In this document: positions 45,901-56,446 of the stretch, one piece after another
How the letters are laid out: each line of letters opens with the position of its first letter
Position numbering within the stretch: the stretch's first letter is position 1
Source of the DNA: Marisa cornuarietis
Taxonomy: Eukaryota; Mollusca; Gastropoda; Architaenioglossa; Ampullariidae
Direction: 5' to 3'
NCBI GenBank assembly: GCA_004794655.1
Contig: SMMW01000601.1
Span: 62,001-126,000 of the forward strand
Length of the DNA: 64,000 bases
Notes under the pieces: model-generated
Databases searched by the model: none
Told to the model about the DNA's origin: nothing
Seen by the model: the letters and a program-made list of their open reading frames with translations, nothing else
Translations under genes and position numbers: made by a program

Positions 45901-47465
45901 CTGTATCGTTTTAGGAAATGTAATCATTTTAAACCACGCCACTGATAAAATCCCTTTCAAGAATTTCACTACACAACGCAAAGGTATTATTGTGGAGAAT
46001 ACCATATAAGTGACCGTTTCAGCATCCACAACAAAGCCAAAGCCAAAATGTATACATGTATTAAAGAATACTTCTGAACTTGCATCTTAGATGTGCTGGC
46101 TGAGGCCCATCGTGAAAGCGGGAATGATGTAAATCAAGACGGCCAGCCATAACATCTCAAATAATCGACAAGTGAGAGTATTCGTCTAATGAGTCCTCCC
46201 ATGTCAGACACTGACAGCTGTCACATTAATCTTCAGACCAAAAAAATGTAAAATCGAGATAATCTATTTTTTTCATCATTGTCATGTAGTAGGCTTACAT
46301 GAAGAGGGAACCTCATTTTGCAAAATACAAACCTACATCGAGCAGTCAATGTTTGTTCTCACCCAACCCTCCTCAGCAGAGCATCTGTCTCCTCCTATAT
46401 CTTGTGCTTGTCAAGTCAAGAATGTGGGAGGTTTTCTTTACGGCCAAGCAGACGACATCCTCCCAATGAGTGACACTTCCAACCAGGCAGCTTTCTTAGG
46501 CGATATTTTTTAATACCTTCCAGCAGGGTGGGGTTTCTTTTTTGCCTTCTACTTCTTTCCTGATACGTTCGCCTACTGCCCCACCCCACCCCACTTCCAG
46601 CGCCCACCTCCTCTCCAGATGTTCATTATGCTCTTTCGAGTGTTCGCGTGACTGTAACCCAGTTTATTTGGCACGTTTGAGGCTTTCCCTGGAAGCACCT
46701 GCAAGAATTAAGGAGGACATGTGCAGTCAATCGCAGCAATTTTACCATTTCCATCGGGGCATGTGTCAAGAGATGCCAAACACCATTAAACTGCCTGCCG
46801 ACTTCCACTTTTTCCTAATTCCACTTTTTTTTCTCAAACAACTTTCAGCCCCTGTTGGCAAGTGCCTGCCATAGTGATAAAGGTCCTTTATCGCTCTCTC
46901 GCACGTTCGTAACGGTCCTGTCGCCAGGCGCCAGCGCGTCAGATGCCGCAAGCAAGTCGTCAGATGAAGATGCAGTAGACACGTGACGCGGAGCACCTGT
47001 CGCAACTAGAGGCCGAGGCCCCCGCACTTGGACTTGGCAGACATTTTATCACTGAATCTGGCAGCGCTGTCCCCACCATCGATTATTGAGCAGCTGTTTG
47101 TTTTATTTCGAGGGTGGGGAATGTTATGCGAACGATTTAGAAACTTTAGTGAATACAGTGTAGCTAAGGGGTAAGACTGACCACTGCTGCGTCAGTGGGG
47201 TCAATGAAGTACGCAGAGGGATTGTGTTAACTAACGGGTCTTGACTAATGACCGTTAGTAGCTCGTTGAGTTCAGAAATCTGACAGTGTCAACTTCCAAA
47301 GGGAACACAGAAGGTTTTGTTATCCAAAACAATAAATAATTCTTCTATTTCAGACTGAGTAATGCTAAACAACAATACACGCCTACCCTAAAACCTAAAC
47401 AACTACAGTGGCAACACACGCCCGTCCTTACCCGTGAAACTCAACGGCGACATACGCCTACAATA
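42953..47465. other. Gene-poor interval
   Basis: Has a purine-rich tract at 44,046-44,185, an AT run at 44,302-44,317, and CpG-rich DNA at 45,090-45,640 with an ATGGCGG word at 45,386 whose frame (71 codons) I cannot assign. No RNA gene or other repeat recognised. Confidence 0.45.
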
Positions 47466-47473
47466 CTCTAACC

Positions 47474-47619
47474 CAGTGGCGTAGGAAGATGCTCGGCTTT
47501 GGGGGGGGGGGGGGCAAGCTCCATGCTGACAATGAATAACGTTCACATTCTTGCCTTCCCAGCATCTTTTGTTGGGGGGGGCAGCCCCCCCTTGCCCCCC
47601 CCCTGTTCCTACGCCACTG
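47474..47619. mobile_element. hAT MITE, 146 bp, perfect 8-bp target duplication
   Basis: Ends are CAGTGGCGTAGGAA on the left and its inverted copy on the right, each followed inwards by long G or C runs and GGGGGCAAG-type words, so most of the element folds on itself. Both flanks are CTCTAACC (47,466-47,473 and 47,620-47,627), an exact 8-bp duplication. Ends and duplication length are diagnostic of the hAT superfamily. It encodes nothing and must depend on a transposase from elsewhere. Confidence 0.9.
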
Positions 47620-47627
47620 CTCTAACC

Positions 47628-49934
47628 TACTCCTTCTCTCTCTTTCAACGATCACACTAAACGTTACCCACGCGCTCTCTTACTCGAACATTTGACCTCA
47701 CAGCTTGCGTCATTCATCCAGACTTGCGTCATTCACCGATGCTCACGTCATTCACACTTGCTCACGCGCTTGCTAGGCTGACCTAGACCCACTACACATT
47801 TCATTCGTAACAGAGTGTATAGGCAGAGTCAGTGTTATTTCTTTATTTGCAAATGAATTGTAAAAATATGTTTACTTGTTTCTCTGTCTGCTCCCTGATT
47901 TTTGTTTAATTATTTTACCTGACTGTCCACCTATACAGGTTATTGATGATATTTATTTAACTACTATTTCCAGCTTTCACATTCTGTCTATCATTTCAGC
48001 GGGCAAATGAATCCAGCAGTTGATTAAATATTAGTCACGTTCTCATTATCAGTCAATCAGTATCAAGGCACCGTGTCCGATTTATATTGTATTTGTATTG
48101 TACTTGTATTTATAGTCTTTATATTGTATCCCTTTGCTGCACCTTTCTTTCTTACCTATCAACACATTTTACTCATTTATCTAACCACTTCCCTTCCCCC
48201 GCTCAAACCTTGCGACATACCTGATGCAGGCATAAAGTTTATGTACACCACGTATTCCCTATAAGAGATACAAGAACACATGCCGTCAAAAGTCACATCC
48301 CCAGTCCAGACCCCATCTCAGATTAGTTTTCCCCCAGGTCCTCAAAAATCGTTCCTTTGGATGCGAAACGGTAATCAGACCTTTTTCTGTATTAGCTGCG
48401 GCGATTTATCACCGAGAACGAGCAGAAACCGAAACTTACAGACCACGACACACAAAGGCCGCCTAACGGGGCAACGGGTGGGCAGGTGAAAATATTGACG
48501 TTTAAATCAGGACGTCAAACGGCCCCAGCCCTCGTCAGCTCTAACTCCCCATCCGGTCCCAAGAAAGGTGTAATCACTTCTGCTGGAGTCTTACTGTTCC
48601 CCCCTCCTCCCACCTTGATCTCCCGACAAATACCATGCAGTGGTGATGTATTAAGTCATTTAACCCTCAGTTTGTCACCTGTCGGGGCCGTAACTGGGGT
48701 TATTTACAGGTGACGCAGACGACGGGACTGCCGAAACGATCTACCTATCGCATGTCAGCCCACGACACGGTGTCATGCTACGTCACTGCAGACTCGGATA
48801 CCTGGTTTTGAGAGTCTTGTGTGAACACAGGTGGGAAAGACTGACGGCGAGGGTGACCTCAAGGTGTGAGGATTGTGACTGTGAGCTCCACAGCAAAACG
48901 TTAGCCTGCACCTTTTGTCCTCAGAAATTCCTTTATCCCTCTCCCTCTCTCTCTCTCTCTCTTGAACTGAATTGAAATGCCTTTAATTATTTATTTTTCA
49001 ACGTCGGGAACCAATTGCTTCCTGATGTTGTGCCATGAAATCACACAGTAATTAGTCTGTACATTCAAACATGTGCCCACCTTGGGGGTAAGATCGAGGT
49101 GAGCCAGTTTCCCTCGTTGTCTTCATTTGAAAATCCTATTCCTTCTTTTCTCCTCGTTGGAAAGCGGTATACGAAGTTAATAAAATCATCAAGTTTAATC
49201 ATCTCCCATTTTTCATTTATTTAATTCCTTCCTTTTTATACGGTGGTATGTTCTGTGTGCTTCCGGACTGTCAGCGCTTTAAATTCATCTTAAAGCCAAC
49301 GAAATGCTCTGACTTCGTTACCCACGCAACGTCAAAGCACTAATTCTTCCTGCTGGTAACGGCAGAGCGGTACCCCTCCCCCACGCCGCCTACAACTACC
49401 ATCGAAATGCCAAGCCAGTGAAATTCCTTCCAGTGATGTTCACAAAAATGCCACCGCACTCCCAGGCCTGCGAGGAGCTGTTCTCTCTCTTTCTCTCTCT
49501 CTCTCATTGCGTTCCGTTAATGTAAGCGAAGAGAGAGAGGCTGACGCCCCAGCACCTTGATGCTCCTGGCAGCCAACGCGCGTGTTGTCCAAACATGACG
49601 CAGGGTCGAGGGTTTGTTTGACACCTCTGAGCTGCGCTCACTGCAGAGAGATGGCAATCTGCTAGGGGGAAAATAGAGATAGAAATAACTAACATATCAC
49701 AGCACTAGCCCTCAGTCCCTCCCTGAAGCACTTCAGTAACATCGGACCATTTTGGGACTTCCATAATGTTACTGTCGGTTTTTTTAGAGAGTTGGGCTGG
49801 GGAGGTGTTGCTGTATGCGTGTATGTGCTTGTGTATATATATATATATATGTTTGTGTATGTGTGCGTGTGCGCGTTCGGGCGTGGTTATGTATGGGTGC
49901 GTTTGTGTGGCACTTGAATAAGTGTGTACTCGAC

Positions 49935-49974
<40 letters not shown>

Positions 49975-50725
49975 CCCGCACGTATATGCGTATTCACGTT
50001 GCCCAGTCTCTTTAAAGTCACAGACTGTTGCTTTACTCAGTAAGCGGGTGCTGTAATGGCGGCAAGACTCGGTTCCTATATCTATATGACCCTTAATAAC
50101 AGGTTAGGCACAACGCATCTGCGAAAGGCCAGATGTCAAGCAGGCATTTTTATAGACGTAATGTGGTCTGGTCGTTAAGCGGGGCAATCTCTCCCGTCTC
50201 ACTCAGTCCTTCCTCTTCCTCTCTCCCTCCCTTCCTCCCCTATCCCTTTCACCATCTTCCCAGTTTATTTTTATTTCACTTTCCCGGAAGTTCGCCCTTT
50301 TTTCTCTCCCTAAAGTGATTGATCATTGCTTTGCGAATTTCGTACATGCATTTGAAAAAAAAGTATTGGTTACAAAGCATTAGTTTTTTTCGCCCAAAAT
50401 TAGTTTCGTTAATAGTTTGGACACTGCGTTTAACAACGAAAATATGTCGTTTTTCACTATATGCCAGTTTATTGGGGTGACCGTAGGAATATTTCTCACC
50501 GGATTCTCCGATTTCCACAGGAAACCACCACGAGTTTGAGGCGCTTTCCCCTGCAAATTAATCAAACGGGATCTATGTATAAGGGGTAGTCACTCGAGTA
50601 GTTACGGCCTGTTCTTTGGACAATCAAAAATAATCTCCCTTTTCATTTTGAATCGTCTTTAGTGCATCGATCTTCAGACCCCAATCCAAAAATCTCTTTC
50701 TCTCTCTCTGACATACACATGCAAG

Positions 50726-50726
<1 letters not shown>
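47628..50726. other. Gene-poor interval
   Basis: CT runs at about 48,942-48,961 and 49,484-49,504, an AT run at 49,836-49,850, and a TG/AG compound run at 49,935-49,974. No recognisable gene. Confidence 0.45.
49935..49974. repeat. Compound (TG)n(AG)n microsatellite
   Basis: About 10 TG units then about 10 AG units. Confidence 0.9.

Positions 50727-50730
<4 letters not shown>

Positions 50731-50794
<64 letters not shown>
50731..50794. repeat. (AC)n microsatellite
   Basis: 32 uninterrupted AC units, preceded by a short CT run. Confidence 0.95.
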
Positions 50795-50798
<4 letters not shown>

Positions 50799-50799
50799 A

Positions 50800-52050
50800 C
50801 GACCAGAGGAAAAAGACATTATCATCAACAGGGATTTCGCAACTGCTGATATGATACAGATATAGACTACTCACAGACAACTACACATACATATAACAGT
50901 CACGGTATAAAGAAATTTTTTAAAAAACACGCTCGTCTCTAACTTTTTACGAGCGGTCAGCGAAATGTTACCGACGATGAGCTTTAGTTGATGATGACGA
51001 TGATTATAATATGCTATTGTATTATCTAAAAGCCTTTCGAAAGAATGGAGTAAGAAAAAGAACGAGAGCAAACAATCTCTCGTCAGTCTCAGATCGCATG
51101 AAATCTTTCTCTTCTGGTACAAACGTTATCACATTCAGAATCTGTCGTGACACGTTCTAACCACCTCCCAGTCTCCCACCCCACCCCACCCCACCCCGCG
51201 CTGGTGTCAAGATCAGCGTAAAAGACCCAAAGGAAGTTGTGCTTCACCACAGCAAAGGCGCGATGGCTTTGGAGGCCAAGATGAAAGAGGCTGCCAAAGG
51301 AGTGTTCCAAGAAGCAAATATTTATGTAGCCAATTGTAAACTGTTTGATACGGCCTCCTAATCTTGCCCTTTCAGCCGCAGAGGCAGTCTGGCAGAAAGC
51401 AAAATGATTATGGCCTTTGCATAATCTGGAATAATTCTTTGAGACGTTTTTAACGATCAGAATGATGCGATTGTCGAGTGTCCACAAGTGAAATGGAATC
51501 CCTAGATACGGCGCTTCCAGTCCCATTTGAACTAGAGAGGGAAAAAATCGTGGCACTGACATGGAGTGTTCTACATTTTTTTCACTGCTTGTTTTTTAGT
51601 TAGAATTTCGGGAAGATAATGGTCTGATGAAGGATAGCCAGCCATAGCTGACACTTACAGCAGACAGCAGTCTAATTGGGGCTTACCAGCGGAGTCCACC
51701 CCGCATTGTTTACACGCCACCAATCAAGGCCATCAGATTTCCCCAGCAGTTTGTGTAAGAAATTATTTCGGGCCAATTCACAGACAAGATTAGTAGTTGT
51801 GTCTGGTACACATGCCACACATATTTTCTCGACATTAAATGTAATCTCTCCTTCCTTCCCTGCCCACCCTCACATCTCCCTTCCACGAGTCCCTCCTTCT
51901 CTCATTCCTAAGCTTCGATTGCTTCTTCATCTTTTCTCTGCAGGTTATTTTGTCCGTTTCTTCTTTTTCTGCGCATTCGTTGTTGCAATACGATTGGGTT
52001 TCTTTTCGCATCTTGTGGGCACTAGTGCTGTATAAAACATCGTGGTTCAC
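50800..52050. other. Gene-poor interval
   Basis: A (CCACC)n run at 51,176-51,198; otherwise ordinary sequence with no supported open frame. Confidence 0.45.
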
Positions 52051-52052
52051 TG

Positions 52053-52183
<131 letters not shown>

Positions 52184-52471
52184 CTTTTTGGATAAGGTCA
52201 ATATCCACATGACTAAAAAGCCAAAACCATTAGTTATCCACTTACATGTATTTGCTACCCTTGTCAATGGTTAGAAAAGGTTTTGCCACCGAACACCACA
52301 AGACTGTTATTCAGCAATTATCAGGGATTTGTTCAGGTTCCTCTTCCCATATCCACTCCATCCCCGTCGTAAAAAAGGAATAAAACGGCCACCGATTGTA
52401 TGTCAGCAAATGATGTCAGTAAGAAGACTCCATGGTGAAAGTTAACTGTGGGTAAAACATTGCCTGAGCTA

Positions 52472-52550
52472 CAATGCGTCCAGCTGACGCATCGGTAAAG
52501 CGCGTCACCAACACAGAATTAAGTGTCCTGGGTTCAGATCTCGTCTTGCA
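52472..52550 (+). mobile_element. tRNA-like SINE head next to the foldback element
   Basis: GACGCATCGGTAAAGCGCGT (A-box-like) and GGGTTCAGATCTCGTC (B-box-like) lie about 35 bases apart. The B box resembles that of the SINE at 42,744-42,938. The sequence stops where the left arm of the foldback element begins (about 52,556). Confidence 0.5.
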
Positions 52551-52571
52551 TACGTATCCTCATCAAGAGGG

Positions 52572-52712
52572 GAATTTTCTCTCTCTAGCTAGAGAATCCA
52601 TTCTGTAGTTACAGAATGCATTTAGTTACAGAATGCATTCTTTAAGTACAGAATCAGTTCTCTACGTACAGAATGAGTTCTGTAACTGCAGAATGCATTC
52701 TCTAGCTAGATA
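52572..52712. repeat. Palindrome array, left arm (AGAATGCATTCT type)
   Basis: About five units of 20 bp alternate AGAATNNATTCT with 8-bp spacers that are themselves near-palindromic (GTAACTAC, CTAGCTAG, TTAAGTAC). Perfect 12-bp palindromes lie at 52,630-52,641 and 52,690-52,701, with another at 52,809-52,820 further in. TCTCTAGCTAGAGA at 52,582-52,595 is a perfect 14-bp palindrome at the outer edge. Confidence 0.9.
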
Positions 52713-52848
52713 AAGAAAAACTCCTTAAAACCAAAGTATTTTATTTATATTATACTCAGAAATTGCTATCTAATTCATTTTATATATACAATTCCATTCT
52801 GTAACTACAGAATGCATTCTTGCGATACAGTTCTAGTCTCTGCGTACA

Positions 52849-53870
52849 GAAAACTTGAGTTATACAAACTAAGTACCGGGAGCACCAAACTCCTTACCTC
52901 CTTTCTCGACAATCGAACTCAGAGAGTCGCTGTAAACAACCAAATGTCTGATCCTCTTGAAGTTAAATTTGGTGTCCCTCAAGGTTCAGTACTAGGACCT
53001 CTTCTTTTCTCCATATACATCAATGATCTTCCTCTCCACCTATCCCAATCATGTGACATGTTTGCAGACGACATCACAATACACGCACACCACCAACAGA
53101 TTGAGCCACTTGCTTCCCTCATACAGCTGAGCGCTGACGAGCTTCAGACTTGGACTGAATCAAACCACATGTCACTCAACCCCCAGAAAACTGAAGTCAT
53201 GCTCCTCACAACAAGACAAAAAAGGCAAAACCTAGTCAACCCATTCCCAAGTATCCATATTGGCACTCAAGCAATAACGGAAGTTCAGTCCCACAAACTT
53301 AGAGGGGTTACCATCGACAACAACGTATCGTAGTCGCAACACATCTCTGCTACAAGCAAAAACATTTCCAAGAAAGTCTACCAGCTGTCAAGAATTAAGC
53401 ATTTCCTAGACCCACACACAAGAAAACTCTTCTATACAACCCACATTCAGTCAATCATTGACTACGCCTCCACCCTCTGGGACTCCTCTAGTGGAGTTTC
53501 CATGAAACCTCTAGCAAGTGTCCAGAGGCGAGCAATAAAAGCCGTTCTACTCAAACCGACAATACAGCCGAGTGACTTCACCTCTCTGGGTGTCCTTCCC
53601 CTAACAAAAAGACTTAAATTTAATAAATGCATATTCATGTACAAAATACTGACCAGTAAACTGTCCCCCAGACTCGCTTTGTTGTTTTCTTCCAATTACA
53701 CTCGGACTTCCCCAAACTTAAATACTCCAATCCCTAGAATAGACCTCTATAAATCTAGTCTGAAATATTCAGGGAGCGTGTTGTGGAACAGCCTCCCTCT
53801 CCATCTCAAGCAGCTGAACTCCCTGAGCTGTTTTAGACGCCATCTTCTAAAACATTTACAAGAAAATTAG
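52849..53870 (+). pseudogene. LINE reverse transcriptase ORF, one internal stop
   Basis: A single frame runs to the TAG at 53,868 with one internal TAG (53,331-53,333), located where relatives usually have tryptophan in a DNxxSWSxHI-type motif. GVPQGSVLGPLL is at 52,971, the catalytic FADD at 53,061-53,072, and the thumb and C-terminal region (IDYASTLWDSSS, LQRR-like VQRRAIK, SGSVLWNSLPLHLKQLNSLS) follow. Endonuclease and N-terminal RT are absent because of 5' truncation. One stop in more than 1 kb suggests a fairly young copy. Confidence 0.8.
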
Positions 53871-54157
53871 ATGAGCCCTCTAGAAACACCTCTCAATTCC
53901 AGGATCCCTGTAAATATCTGCTTTTGTTGTTGTTGCTGTTGTTTCTTGCTTGTACTTTTTTTCTTAACAATCACCTTGTACATACTCACCTTCCACTCTT
54001 CTTTGATGTTTTATCTCGTTTATTACAAATTGTTTTTGCATTCTTTTAATTATTTGTTTATTCTTTCCCCGAACGAGGGCTAAATGAAAAAGAGCACCTT
54101 TTCGCTTATTTACCTCTCGTTAATAAAGAATTGTCATTGTCATTGTCAGAAAGAAGA
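52849..54157 (+). mobile_element. 5'-truncated CR1/Jockey-type LINE nested in left arm
   Basis: Begins inside the reverse transcriptase (KLELYKLSTGSTKLLTSFLD) and runs to a 3' end with AATAAAG and three ATTGTC repeats at about 54,131-54,149. The uninterrupted right arm reads (inverted) GTACAGAAAGATTTCTGTAC where the left arm is split at GTACAGAAA and AGAAAGATTTCT, so the LINE entered an existing arm. Short AGAAA words on both sides could be the target duplication. The 5' truncation is typical of LINE retroposition. Confidence 0.8.
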
Positions 54158-54243
54158 AAGATTTCTCTACGGAACGAAGGCTGGCTCATTTGCATATGGG
54201 GCAAGAAAGTCAAAGATAAGCCAATCAGTGCCCTCAAAACATG

Positions 54244-55610
54244 GCTGAGTCAGTATGGGCTTTAATGTACCTAAAGTCCTCAAAAAGTAGTAGCATTTTG
54301 ACACAACAGAGCTTACATGGTTGCACACGGAGAGCTCTGCACCAATAAACAGCCCTAGGTCTCGTACACAGACAGCAAAGGCTATGGAGGCGTCACCGAT
54401 CTGCACATCACTAATGCCGATCTGCTCCCGTCTGGCCCTGGGGCCGCACAGTAACGCTTCTGTCTTGTTGTCGTTGAGCGTATGACGATTCCTGGTCATC
54501 CAGGCCTTCACCGCAACACAACAAGATTCAAGTCGTTTAAGCGCAATCCTAGCCACTGCTGGGTCAGGGAGAAAACTGTTGAGTATCTGTGTGTCGTCAG
54601 CAAAGATCTGACGTCCCATCTGAAAACGTTCAATTACACGTCCAAGCTGTGAAGTGTATACAGAAAATAACAAAGGACCCAGAACGGATCCCTGTGGCAC
54701 GCCACACACCAGAGGAACTGCCTCAAAGCTTGCAGAGCCGACAATCACTCTCTGAGATCTATCGGCAAGATAGGAGTCAATCCATTTCAGCGCAGCGCCC
54801 TGGATACCAGCCTCTGACGACAGTCTCTGGAGCAGCAGGCGGTGGTTGATGGTGTCAAACGCACCACTCAGGTCAAGTAACACTAAAAGCACTAAGTTGC
54901 CAGAGTTGACACTACAAAGAATTTTCATTGGTCACACGAAGAAGAGCAGTTTCTGTGCTGAAGCCAGGACGATACGCTGACTGAAATTTATCTAGGCAGC
55001 CATAAGTAATAAAATGGGTCATAAGCTGCTCTGCGACTACCCTCTCAAGTAATTTGGAAATATATGATAAATTTGATACTGGACGATAGTTTTTACAGTC
55101 AGAGGGATCCAGGTTTGCCTTTTTCAACAAGGGCTTCACAACAGCCTGTTTAAAACCCCGTGGAACACATCATGCTCTCAAACTGACATTAATAATGTCC
55201 AAACTGACAGGAAATTAAATGTCCAGAAACTGAAGAATAAATTTAGTTGGTATAGGATCCACAGCACATGGAGTTTTAGTTGATTTCGCTACAAGTTTTC
55301 TCAAATAACTTTCGTCAATACACGTGAAAGAAGTCAGTGGTACACCAGCAAATGGCACAGAATAGTCTTCCTCACACTCTGGCAACTCACAAGCTGCACT
55401 CTCAAGTCCAACACTAACATCCATGTTGCAGACTGATTGCATATTTAAGTGACCAACACATATACTTGTCACATTTTTCTTTTCTACTGAAAGTCCTCCA
55501 CTGTTGGACAGAAAAATTCTCATTAAAATTCAGGTCACATTTCTTTTTCCCACCATTTACACCTCGTTTGGTGCTTAGGGAAACTAAGCAGCCTCTTGTT
55601 CTCATAAGGC
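54244..55610 (-). mobile_element. Broken CR1-like LINE inside the foldback element
   Basis: Minus-strand reading order: NVTSICVGHLNMQSVC (start of endonuclease, about 55,475-55,425), then directly ESYLRKLVAKSTKTPCAVDP (pre-RT linker, about 55,310-55,250), then [20 protein letters not shown] at 55,139 downward, GVPQGSVLGPLL at 54,703-54,668, FADDTQ at 54,604-54,587 and FLRTLGTLKP near 54,270. Most of the endonuclease is deleted. A one-base shift separates two frames near 54,912-54,928. The C-terminus is replaced by arm sequence at 54,243. LINEs normally lose 5' ends, so a lost 3' end indicates later rearrangement or capture. Confidence 0.75.
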
Positions 55611-55966
55611 CATGTTGATTTGGTCGGTCGTGTTTCCGGCTGGTGTTACGGTTGATGACGTTAACTGGTTCATTCTGTTCCCACCGATGCTGATGTGTGG
55701 TGGAAACACGATTCAGCAGAGAGTTGACAACAGTGAAGCTTTCACAATACCGGAATCAGTCTCAGAACCAGGTGAAGAGGGGCACATTGTTGAATTCTCG
55801 GAAGCCAGTAACGGTCTCAAACAGACCCGAAATGTCTCCGTTACAAAGTTGGTTGACCTTATTTTCTTTTTTTTTCTTTTGCTGTTGATCTAAGACGTTA
55901 TAGAAGACGAATCTCTGGCAAGATGTCTGACTATATAGAGCGTAAATACACACAAAAAACCTAAGG
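55611..55966. other. Foldback interior, unassigned
   Basis: Between the LINE fragment and the right arm. A 93-codon + strand frame (55,612-55,890) exists but resembles nothing I know. It may be 5' sequence of the minus-strand LINE. Confidence 0.35.
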
Positions 55967-56170
55967 ACATGTTTCGATGGCACTGACTGGTTGATCTTTG
56001 ACTTTCTTGCCCCATATGCAAATGAGCTAGCCTCGTCCCGTACAGAAATCTTTCTGTACATAGAGACTTGAATTGTATAGCAAGAATGCGCTCTGTAGCT
56101 ACAGAATGGAATTGTATATAAAATTAATCGGATAGCAACTTCTGAGTATAATATAAATGAAATACCGAGT

Positions 56171-56412
56171 TTTTCGCTCTTTAGCTAGAGAATGCATTCT
56201 GTAACTACAGAACTCATTTTGTACTTCTAGAATAGATTCTGTAACTACACAGCTGAATTGTACAGAGAATGTATTTTGTGCGTACAGAAAAATTTCTGTA
56301 CTCATAGAATGCATTCTGTAACTACGGAATTGAATTGTATAAGTACAGAATGCATTCTATAAGTACAGAATGATTTCTGTAACTACAGAATGCATTCTCT
56401 AGCTAGAGAGAG
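56171..56412. repeat. Palindrome array, right arm (AGAATGCATTCT type)
   Basis: About 10-11 units with the same 20-bp period. Perfect AGAATGCATTCT palindromes lie at 56,189-56,200, 56,306-56,317, 56,346-56,357 and 56,387-56,398. Other units carry one to three changes (for example AGAATAGATTCT, AGAATGATTTCT). The array is longer than its left counterpart, so unit number has changed since the arms formed. Confidence 0.9.
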
Positions 56413-56446
56413 AAAATTAGAGAATATTCCCCTCTTGGTGCCCCAT

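Larger units (their letters stand above)
52556..56446. mobile_element. Foldback-like element with palindrome-array arms
   Basis: Two long inverted arms. Left: about 52,556-52,850 continued at about 54,158-54,243. Right: about 55,967-56,446. Outer ends share CAAGAGGGGAAT followed by TTCTC-type sequence. Next inwards is a 20-bp-period palindrome array, then a unique block (left 52,741-52,790, right 56,107-56,170) with TTATATTATACTCAGAA, then a second palindrome stretch, then an inner block with GCTCATTTGCATATGGGGCA. The centre (54,244-55,966) carries a broken LINE. No transposase and no clear target duplication are visible. The family is not one I can name; Foldback/TU-type elements are the closest structural analogy. 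Confidence 0.75.

Noticed and set aside
52572..52712. Regular repeat-spacer layout that resembles a CRISPR array
   Set aside because: Spacers are themselves repeated and near-palindromic, units are imperfect, the genome is animal and there are no cas genes.
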